Shown here piece after piece: positions 1 to 11,365 of a stretch of DNA of 64,000 nt. How positions within the stretch are numbered: the first letter of the stretch is position 1; each line of letters begins with the position of its first letter. The DNA is from UBA1941 sp046329555. Its GTDB lineage: Bacteria > Bacteroidota > Bacteroidia > Chitinophagales > LD1. The notes beneath the pieces were generated by a model. It saw only the letters and a list, made by a program, of their open reading frames with translations, was not told the origin of the DNA and did no database searches. Position numbers and translations under genes: made by a program. The DNA is taken from the NCBI GenBank assembly GCA_046329555.1, contig JAXLUK010000003.1:186001-250000 (forward strand). Direction: 5' to 3'.

Positions 1-3000
1 GTTGTAGGGCGATGTTCCGCCATCCGGTGTAATATCTATCCAACCATTGTTACCACCAAAACAAGTTACATCAAAATGTGCTTCCTGAACTTCAAGTGAA
101 TCGGGTTGTGTTATGGAGCGACTTAGCGTATCGGAACAACCTTTGCTATCCGTTACCGTTACCAGATATGTTCCAGCAACCAAACTACTTAAGTTTTGTG
201 TGGTTACTGCGTTGTTCCAAAGGAAGGTATAAGATGGCGTACCACCCACAACCGACAGGGTTATGGAAGCGTTGTTCCCTCCGTAGCATAAAACATTTGT
301 AGTAACCGCAGATAACTGAATTTTCGATGGCTCGGTGATGACAATATTGCGTGAAGCAGTACAGCTATTGGCATCTGTAACTGTTACACCATATACGGAA
401 GAAGGTAATCCTGTTGGATTTTGTAAGGTATCTCCATTACTCCACAGATAACGATATGGGGCCGTACCACCACTAGCCGTTAGATTCACCGTTCCATTAC
501 TACCGCCCTTACAAGAAACATTGGTATGGGTTTCGCCAACCGTTAATAATGCCGGTTGCGAAATAACAGCTGATGCTGTTGCCACACATCCTTTTGAATC
601 AGTAGCGGTTACCCGGTATGTTCCAGCTGTTAATGCCGCAGCATTCTGAGTTGTGGTTCCTGTACTCCAAACGTACGTATAGGCTGGTGTACCTCCGGAA
701 GGCGTGAGTGTGATGGAACCATTTGATCCCGTATAGCATGATACGTCACTATGTATTTCACTAACCGTAAACAATGCCGGCTCCGCAACCAATCCCGTTA
801 CAGTAGCAGTACAACTATTCGCATCAGTTACGGTTAAAGTATAAGTACCAGCAACAAGTGCGGAGCGGTTAGAAGTTGTTACCCCGTCATTCCACAAGTA
901 GCTATAAGAGGTTGTACCACCGCCAACAGAAACTGCAATTGCGCCATTGTTACCGCCAAAACAACTCACAGCAGTAACCGATCGACTAGCAGTAAGTAAA
1001 GCTGGCTCCGTTATAACAATAGATTTAGATACGGTACAGTTGTTCGCATCGCTCACCGTTACGGTATAAGTACCCGCCGTTAAGCCGCTGCGGTTTTGTG
1101 TGGTATCAGTTACTGAGGTGTTCCAAACAAAACGATATGGTGTGGTTCCTCCGGAAACTGTGGTATTAATGGTGCCAGATGTGCCACCATTACACAATAC
1201 ATTTGTTTTGGAAAGCGATGCCGTAAGCGCATTGGGCTGTGAAATAGTTGCCGTTGCTGTAGCCGCGCAAGAATGACCATCAGATACCGTTACGCGGTAG
1301 CTGCCTGCTGCTAACGACGTAACATCTTCCGTTGTTGCGCCGTTGCTCCAGGCATAAATGTATGGTGTAGTACCACCGGTAACGGTAAGATCAATGGAAC
1401 CTGTAGGACCGTTATTACAACTTACATTAACCTGAGTTGTGCTTAATGCTAATGGCGCCGGCTGATTTATTAGTACTGACAAATTGGTGAAACAACCCTT
1501 TGCATCAGTCACTGTTAAACTGTAGATACCGGCGGTTAATCCGGTTCTATTCTGCGTAGTTGCGCCACTATTCCAAAGGTACGCATAGGCAGATGTTCCT
1601 CCAGAAACAGTAACATTGATGCTGCCATCATTTCCTCCGTTACAGTTTACATCAACCGAAGTCGCGACTGCGTTAAGCGCTGCAGGTTGAGTAATTACTG
1701 CGGCGGCAGTAGCTGTGCATCCGTTTGCATCGGTTACCGTAATGGTATAACTACCAGCAACCAATCCAGAACGATTTGCCGTAGTGGCGCCATCATTCCA
1801 TAGGTAAGTGTTGGAACCTGCTCCTCCGGTTGTGGTTAAGGTGATGGTGGCATTGTTTCCGCCAAAACAATTGACGTTGGTAGATGTAACAGCAGCCGTC
1901 AATAGTGCAGGTTGAGTAATCGTTACTGATTTGCTAGACTGACAACCATTACCATCTGTGACGCTAACTGAATAGCTTTCCGCTGTAATTGAATTCAAGT
2001 CTTCGGTTGTTGCACCGTTGTTCCATAATGATTGATAAGGTGTGGTTCCCCCGTTTATAGTTACATTTATAGAACCATTATTACCACCAAAGCACAGAAC
2101 ATCACTATGTGTTTCGGTTACCACTAAAACTGCTGGTTGCGTTACCGTGTTGCTGGCAGTAGCGGTACATCCTTTTGCATCGGTCACGGTTACGGTGTAT
2201 GCTGCAGCAACTAATCCCAACCTCGATGCAGAAGTAGCGCCATCATTCCATAGGTACGTATATGCCGGAGTTCCTCCGGATACAGTGGTTGTAACTGCGC
2301 CATCAGTTCCGCCACTGCATTTTACATTAGTTCCACTGGCGTTGGCGGTCAGCAAAGCGGGTTCAGTAATTACAGTGGTAAGTACTACACTACAATTATT
2401 TCCATCTTTCGCGGTTACCGTATATGTACCAGCAGCCAATCCCGTCCGATCTTCCGTGGTGGCCGGGCCGTCACTCCACGTAAATGTTGTGGTGCCAGTT
2501 CCACCGGTTACAGTCAAATCAATACTTCCATTACTTGCCCCGTTACAACTTACCGAATTTGCCGTTGCAGTAACTGCAAGCACAGTTGGTTGCGTAATAG
2601 TCACCGATTTTGATGCCGTACAATTATTGGCATCTGTAACGGTAATCGTGTAGGTGCCCGCTACTAATGCCGTAAGATTTTGTGCGTTCTGCCCAGAACT
2701 CCAAATCGGGCTATAAGCCGTTGTACCGCCTGCAATGGTTGTTGTGATGGATCCCGTAGCAGCTCCATAACAATCTACATTCGTATGTATCTCGTTCACC
2801 GTTAAAACGGCTGGTTCAGTGATGGTAATACTTCTGTTTGCAGTACAACCATTCGCGTCAGTCACTGTAACGGCATAATTACCAGCGGGTAATCCGAAGC
2901 GATCTTCAGTTGTTAATCCACCATTCCACAAATAAGTGTACGCAGGTGACCCTCCATTCACCGTCAAGTTAATGGAAGCATTGCTTTGCCCGTTACATGA

Positions 3001-6000
3001 AATGTTTGTATGTATTTCTGATGTTACCAGCACCGCTGGTTGCGCAATTGTGGCTATAACAGAAGCAGAACAACTATTGGCATCGGTAATCGATAAACTA
3101 TAGGTTCCGGCAGCTAATCCAGAACGATCCTCAGTAGTTTGTCCTCCATTCCAGTTGTATGTATAAGGAGTAGTGCCACCCGCTACTGTAACATCAATAG
3201 TACCGTCATTTCCACCATTACATGAAACATCTGCAATTGCTCTGGTAGCCACCAATATCGCTGGCTCAGAAATTGTTCTTGACAGGGTCACGAAACAACC
3301 CTTACTATCAGTTGCAGTAACGGTGTAAGTTCCCGCTGCCAATCCTGAGCGGTTTGCCGTAGTTACACCTCCTCCCCAGTCATAAGTATAATTTGGTGTG
3401 CCTCCCGACAGGGTCAAGGTAATATTGCCGTTAGCAAGTCCGTTGCACGTTACATTCGCATTAGTGGCGCCAATCGACATCGGATTTGGAGCTGCTATCA
3501 CGATTGACTTAGTAGCGGTACATCCATTGTAATCTGTAACTGTAACCGTATAGGTTCCTATGCCTATCGAAATTCTATCTTCACTAACCACGCCGCCACC
3601 CCAATTGTAGGTATAAGGAAGGGTTCCACCAGTTACTGTGATGTCAATACCTGCATCAGTGAAACCGCTACACGATACGCTATCATGAATCTCTGAAACT
3701 GCTAAAAGGGCAGGTTGTGTAATGGTGTAGGTTGCCGTGGCCGTACAACTTTTGGTATCTGTAACCGTCACGGTAAAAGCACCCGGACTTAATCCTATTC
3801 GATCTTCAGTTGTAATACCGCCAGTCCAATTGTAAGTATATCCAGGAGTTCCTCCCGAAGGCGTAATATTGATAGATCCGTTTCCAATACCGTTACAAGT
3901 AACATTATTCACCACTGAACTGATGGCGATAGGTGTTGGCTGTGTAATCAATACGGAATTAGAAACGGTATTTCCGAAATGGTCGGTCACCGTTACCGCA
4001 TAAGAGCCCGCTGCAAGTCCTGAAACATCCTCTGTAGTAGCACCCGTGGACCAATTGAAGGTATACGGCACTGTACCACCGGCCACCGTAATGTCGATTG
4101 AACCATTGGACCCGTTGAAGCAGCTGACATTGGTACCTACAGCAGTTGACACTAACAGAGAATCGGGTTGCGTGATGTTTACCGCAATTTCGGTAGTACA
4201 CCCCTTTGCGTCGCGAACCGTTAAGGTATAGTAGCCTGCAATTAATGTTGCGATGTTAGGGGTGCTGGCACCATTACTCCACAAATAGGTATATGTTGGT
4301 GTGCCTCCGGAAGTTGTTGTGTTGATGGAGCCATTGTTACCGCCATTTACAGTTACGTTAACATGGGTTTGCGTTACGGCAAGAACTGTAGGTTCTGTAA
4401 TAGTTACAACAGTACTTACCGTGCAACCATTGTTGTCAGTAGCAGTTAAAGAATAAATGCCAGGTGCCAAATTCGACAAGTGATTAGTAGTAGCGCCATT
4501 AGACCACAAATAAGTGTAGGCGGTTACACCTCCGGTAACAGTAACTGTTGTAGCTCCGTTCGCAAAGCCCGTACATGTCACGTTAGTATCAACGTGGCTG
4601 ACGGCCAACACCGCTGGTTGCGTGATTGTAGCAGATGTTTGTGCGGTACATCCTTTGGCATCAGTTACGGTTAGCGTGTAGGTACCGGGTGATAAGCCTG
4701 TTCTATCTTCTGTGGTAACTCCACCACCCCAGTTATAAGAGTAAGGAGCCGTTCCGCCGGTAATTGTAGCGTCAATTGTACCATTAGCCGCTCCGTTACA
4801 AGGAATGTTGGTGGCTGTATTTATGGCCAATAAAACGTTAGGTTGCGTAATGACGGCACTGGCCGTCAAGGTGCAACCCATAACATCCGTTACGGTAACC
4901 TGATAACTTCCAGGATTCAATCCAGATAAGTTTTGCGTGGTTGCCCCATTCGACCATGCATAAGTATACGCAGTAGTACCACCTGCAATGGTGGTTGCAA
5001 TGCTACCGTTGGCTGCTCCATTACAGGTCACATTAGTACCCGTTACAAAACCTGTAAGTGCAGCAGGTTCAGTAACTACTGCAGTCTCGGTGATGGTACA
5101 GCCTTTAGCATCAGTTACTGTTACAGTATACGTTCCGGCACCAATAAAATTCAAATCTTCGGTTGTTACTCCCCCACCCCAATTGTAAGTGTATGGCGTT
5201 GTGCCGCCGGTTACGGTTAGATTTACGCTGGCGTTGGTTTGTCCGTAGCAAGGAATATTGGCATGCGATTCAGAAGTTGAAAGTGCAGCGGGTTGTGTGA
5301 TGGTAGCCGCGGTACTAACGGTACATCCGTTAGCATCGGTAATCGTATTGGTGTATGTACCAGGGCTTAAGCCTGAACGGTCTTCAGTGGTTATTCCACT
5401 GCCCCAATTATAAGCATAGGGAGTTGATCCTCCTGAAACAGTGACGTCTATAGTTCCATTAGAGGCACCGTTACACGTAACCTGACTAGCAGTATTTACT
5501 GCTACCAAAGCTGTGGGCTGGGCGATGTTAACCGATTTTGAAACTGTACATCCCTTGGCATCAGTTATGGTTACTGAATAAGATCCTGCTGTCAAACCCG
5601 TTCTATTCTGTGTCGTAATTCCTCCGCTCCAATTGTAAGAATATGGCGTATTTCCGCCTGAAACCGTTAGTGTGATACTTCCGGTATTTCCTGCATTACA
5701 GGCTACATCTACATGTGTTTCACTAACTGCTAATACTGCAGGTTGATTAATCGTTCTGGAAATCGTTTTAATACAACTATTGGCATCTGTTACCGTAACG
5801 GAATAAGTTCCGGGAACCAATCCTGATAAATCCTGCGTAGTGCTGCTATTCGACCATGCATAACTGTAAGGAGTAGTTCCCCCGGTAACTGAGAGATCTA
5901 TTATGCCATTCGCATCACCATTGCAAGTCACATCAGTAGCAGCAGCACTCAAGCTCAGTGCAGCAGGTTGGGTTATTGTAGCGCCTACAGTAACAGTACA

Positions 6001-9000
6001 GCCTTGGGCATCTGTAACGGTATTGGTGTATGTACCCGGGGCTAATCCACTGCGACTTTGCGTAGTAATGCCTCCACCCCAATTGAAACTGTAGGCTGTC
6101 GTTCCTCCGGATACAGTCACTACAATAGCGCCATCAGCAGCTCCGTTACAACTAACTTGTGTAACTGCAGCCGACGCTGTAAGCGCCGTAGGTTGCGTAA
6201 TAACCACCGATTTCACCGCTGTGCACCCCTTACTGTCGGTCACTGTTACCGTGTAGGTTCCAGCTATCAATCCACTGCGATTCTGCGTAGTGATTCCCCC
6301 ACCCCAATTATAGATATATGGCGTATTTCCGCCAGATACGGTTAAAGTGATACTTCCTGTTGCACCAGCATTGCACGCTACGTTCACATGAGCTTCTGCA
6401 ATACTCAGTACAGCAGGTTCATTAACTACCGCCGTAGCTGTTTTCACACAGCCATTCGCATCAGTAACTGTTACCGTATAGGTGTTTCCGCTCAATGCCG
6501 TTAAATCTTCCGTTGAAGCGCCATTCGACCAGCTAAAAGTATATGGCGTAGCACCTCCAGCAATAGTAAGGTCTACACTACCATTACCGGCTCCGTTGCA
6601 GGTAACATCTACCTTAGTTGTGCTGGCAGTAAGAACAGCCGGTTGCGTAATGGTAGAAGCAGAAACTGCCGTGCATCCCTTGGCATCCGTAACGGTAACG
6701 GTATAGGTGCCCGCAATTAATGTAGACCTATCTTTGGTAGTAATCCCACCGCCCCAGTTGTAAGCGTAGTTAGTTGTACCGCCTGTTACAGTTAGAATAA
6801 TTCCGCCATCATTTCCACCATTACAAGAAACATGGGTTATTGCAGCCACTGCCACAAGTACGGCTGGCTGTGTTATGGTTACCGATGTAGTTGCGGTACA
6901 GCCCTTGGCATCTGTCACGGTAACCGTGTACGATCCTGCAGCTAGTCCCGTTCTGTTAGCCGTGGTAACGCCGCCACCCCAGTTATAAGCGTAAGCAGTG
7001 GTCCCGCCAGAAACAGAAAGCGTAATTGCACCATTGCTTTGACCGTTACATGAAACATCTGTTTTTGTAGCAGAAACCGCCAAAATTGCTGGCTCGTTTA
7101 CTGTAGCCGTGGCCGTTTTCTGGCAGCCCTTGTTATCAGTAACCGTTAAGGAATATGTACCCGCAGCAACACCAGTTAAATTTTGAGTAGTAGCACCATT
7201 CGACCACAAATAACTGTACGGTGAAGTTCCGCCTCCCACAGTAGCTGTAACCGTTCCATTAGTACCACTATTGCAGGAAACATCAGATTTAGCTAGCGTT
7301 AAAGTGAGGACTGTAGGTTGCGTGATGGTGTTAGTACTTGTGGCTGAACAGCCCTTACTATCGGTAACTGTTACTGTGTAGGTTCCATTGGTTAAGCCAG
7401 TGCGGTCTTGAGTGGTAATTCCCAAACCCCAATTGAAGCTATATGCCGTTGTACCTCCGCTAACGCTCAACGTTATTTGTCCATCACTGCCACCATTACA
7501 AGAAACATTAGTTTTGGTAGCAACTACTGCCAGCACCGCCGGTTCAGTAATTGTGATACTCTTGTTGGCCGTACAGCCCCTGAAATCTGTTACCGTTACA
7601 TTATAGGTACCGGCAGCCAAACCACTGCGATTGGCCGTGGTTATACCACCGCCCCAGTTGTAACTAAATGGCGAGGTACCTCCGGTTACGGTCAAGGTAA
7701 TAGAACCGTTGGTGTTGCCGTTACAATTAACATCAACCTTGGTGTATTGTATGTCAATTGGTGAAGGCTGATTAATATTAAAAACACCGGCTGAAGAACA
7801 GTTATTCGCATCGGTTACGGTAAGCGCATAAGTTCCGGCTACTAAACCAGAGCGATTTTGTGTAGTAATACCGCCTCCCCAATTGTAGGTGTATCCTGGC
7901 GTGCCGCCAGAAACAGATATATTAATCACACCGGTAGCCGCCCCGTAACAAAATACGTTAGTAGTGGTAGGATTAATATTGATGAAAGCAGGTTGACTTA
8001 CTGCAATAGTGGAAACACCTGTGCAACTATTTATATCCGTTACAGTAACGGTATAATTACCTGCTGTCAGCGTATTTATGTTTTGATTGGTGGATCCGTT
8101 GCTCCATAGAAATGAATACGCTGGCGTACCACCACTAACAGAAATATTGATGGCTCCGTCATTCCCCGTTCTACATTTAACATCCGTTACGGTGCCGGTT
8201 ACCGCAATAGCTGCGGTTTGCGTTACCGTAACACTTTGAGAAGTAGTACAGGCTTTGGCATCTGTTACGGTTACCGTGTAGGTACCTGACGCCAAATTCG
8301 TTCTATTCTGAACCGTAATTCCGCCACCCCAATTGAAGGTATAAGGCGAGGTGCCGCCTGAAGGGGTGACCGAAATGGAGCCATTCGATCCACCATTACA
8401 ACTCACTGGTACAGCCACCATCGCAACACCAAGCACCGCAGGTTGTGATACCACCTGAGTAGCCGACGCCGTACATCCCTTGCTATCAGTAACGGTTACG
8501 TTATAAGAACCTGCCGTTAATCCAGTACGATTAGCAGTAGTAATAGCGCCGCCCCAATTATAAGTGTAAGGAGAAGTTCCTCCAGTTACTGAAGAAGTAA
8601 TCGCACCATTACTTCCACCATTACAACTAACATCAGTTGCAAGCAAACTCACATCCAGAATTGCAGGCTGCGTAATCACTACGCTACCGTTCGCTGCACA
8701 ACCCCGCGCATCGGTAACTGCCGTAGCATAACTGCCGGGTGCTAACCCCAATCGAACACTTCCGGCAACGCCGCCAATGGAATACGTATATGGCGTTGTT
8801 CCTCCGGTAGCAGATAAGGTAATACTTCCGTTAGCAGCGCCGTTACAGGTAACAGCAACGTGAACTTCAGTCAGCACTAAAGTAACTGGTTGATTCACCA
8901 CTGCGGCGTAGGTGGCCGTACAACTTTTCGTATCGGTTACGGTAAGCGTATAAGTTCCGGCACTCAATCCCGACCGGTTCTGGGTGGTTGCGCCCCCAGC

Positions 9001-11365
9001 CCAGGCATAAGTGTATGATGGATTTCCTCCAGAAACCGTAGTAGTTATAGCACCGTCTGAAAATCCATTGCAGGAAACATCCGTAACAGTGGCGGCAATG
9101 TTAAGTACAGCGGGTTGGGTAATAGTGGTACTGGCCGAAGCGGTACATCCCTTGCTATCGGTAACCGTTACGGAATAGCTACCCGGAGAAAGCCCGGAAC
9201 GATTAGCAGTAATGATTCCACCACCCCAATTGTAGCTGTAGGTTGAGGTGCCTCCAGCTACCGAAGTAGTTACCGTTCCATTAGCTGCCCCATTACAACT
9301 AACATTAGTTGTAACCAAGGTTACTGTAAGAACAGCGGGCTCGGTTATGCTGGTAGAAGAAGAGACGGTACAGCCTTTATTATCTGTTACGGTAACCACA
9401 TAGGTTCCGGCAGCAAGTGAAGTTCTGTTTTGTGTAATCACACCACCACCCCAATTATAAGAATATGGTGATGTGCCTCCTGCCGGGGTAAGGGTTATAG
9501 TTCCATTAGAACCGCCATTACAGCTAACGTTGGTGCTGGTTGCGCTGGCCGTTAACGCAGTAGGTTGGGTTATGGAATAAGAAGCAGAGGCCGTGCAACT
9601 ATTGGCATCGGTAACGGTAATCGAATAGGTTCCTGCACCCAAATTATTCCTATCTTCTGTAACTATACCGCCGCCCCAGTTGTAGTTGTATGGTGTGGTT
9701 CCTCCACTAACAGTGAGATCAATAGAACCATTGGTTCCTGCATTACAGGAAACAGGACTCAAAGCCGAAGTGAGCAACAATGCAGCAGGTTGAGTCACAA
9801 CTCCAGATAGCGTGGCCGTACATCCTTTATTGTCAGTGATGGTAAGTGTATAGGTTCCTGCTGCTAATCCAGTACGATTTTGTGTGGTTGCGCCACCAGC
9901 CCAAAGATACGTATAGGCAGGCGTACCTCCGGCAGGGGTAACCGTAATAGCACCATTGGTTTGACCATTACACTGAACTGGTGTTATAGCCGCCGTAGCC
10001 GATAATGCCGCGGCCGGTTGCGTAACACTGGCAGATGCGCTCACCGTGCATCCCTTACCATCAGTTATAGTAACGGTGTAGGTTCCAGCTGTCAAACCGG
10101 TAAGTCCTGTTGCTGTTGATGCATTGCTCCAGTTATAAGCATAAGGCGCGGTACCACCTGCTACAGCCATCGATACAGCACCAGTAGCTTGTCCAAAACA
10201 ATTGACATTCGTAACAGTAGGTGTTGCCGTTAAAATCGCGGGTTGCGTAATGGTAGAAGAAGCACTGATTGTACAACCCTTATTATCTGTAACCGTTACC
10301 GAATAAGTTCCGGCAGTTAAGCCGCTTCTGTTTTGTGTGGTTGCTCCACCATTCCATAAGTAGGTGTAAGCAGCAGTTCCTCCAGATACTGAAACTGTAA
10401 TGGCGCCATCTGCACCGCCGTTACAAGAAATATTAGTGCCTGTTGCCAACGCAGTAAGTACTGCCGGCTGCGTAATAGTAACCGTCGCTGACGCGGTACA
10501 TCCCTTGCTATCTGTCACAGTTACCGGATACGACCCGGGTGCTAATCCGCTTCGGTTGGCAGTAGTAATTCCACCAGCCCAGTTATAGGTATAACTTCCA
10601 TTTCCACCGGCTACTGTAGACGTGATGGTGCCATTGGCTGCCCCATTACAAGTTACATCGGTTTTTGCTAATGAAACTGTCAGTACAGCAGGTTCTGTTA
10701 TTACAGCAGAAGCCGTGGCCTGGCACGACTTCGAATCGGTAACTGTTACGGTGTAAGTACCAGGGCCTAGCAGGCTTCTGTTTTGAGAGGTTACGCCCCC
10801 GCCCCAGTTGTAAGCATAAGTTGGCGTTCCGCCGCTGGCCACAACTGTTATTGAACCATTGCCAGCGCCGTTACAAGTTACCGCCGTGGCTGTGGCAACG
10901 GCTGCAAGTGCTGTAGGTTCCGTAATTACATAGGATGCCGTAGCCGTGCACCCCTTGCTGTCGGTTACCGTTACCGTAAAAGTACCAGCAGCAATTGAAC
11001 TAATGGTAGAAGTAGTGGCACCGTTGCTCCACGCGTAAGAATAAGATGGACTTCCGCCAGAAACACTTAATGCAACTGACCCGTTAGATCCGTCTTTGCA
11101 AGATACATTCGTTGGCGTTCCGGAAATAGAAATGGCGGTTGGCTGCGTAATCACCACTGATTGGCTAGAAGTACAATTATAGGCATCCGTTACCGTTACC
11201 GCATAAGTGCCTGCAGCTAAACCAGTACGATTTTGTGTCGACACACCGCCACTCCAAGCATAGCTGTACGCAGGCACGCCATTACTGGCAGTTAAGTTTA
11301 TCGCTCCAGTACTGGCACCATTGCAATTGACGTTGGTTTGCGTGAATGATGAGGTGAGATTGCTC
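1..11365 (-). repeat. About 50 tandem SprB-type repeats, 225 bp (75 codons) each
   Basis: The linker between units recurs every 225 bp on average: 50 joints counted between about 107 and 11143. Each unit reads roughly as N-V-x-C-x-G-x-x-x-G, then V-x-GG-T-x-P-Y-x-Y-x-W-x-x-G, then R-x-GL-x-AGTY-x-V-TVTD-x-x-GC and an ITQP or ITEP linker. This matches the SprB repeat family (Pfam PF13573). Units are diverged at DNA level, with no long identical blocks, so this is an old array and not a recent slippage expansion. The array continues beyond position 1. Confidence 0.92.

Noticed and set aside
1..11365. Possible CRISPR or other short regular array
   Set aside because: The period is 225 bp, exactly 75 codons, and the units are diverged protein repeats in one open frame.
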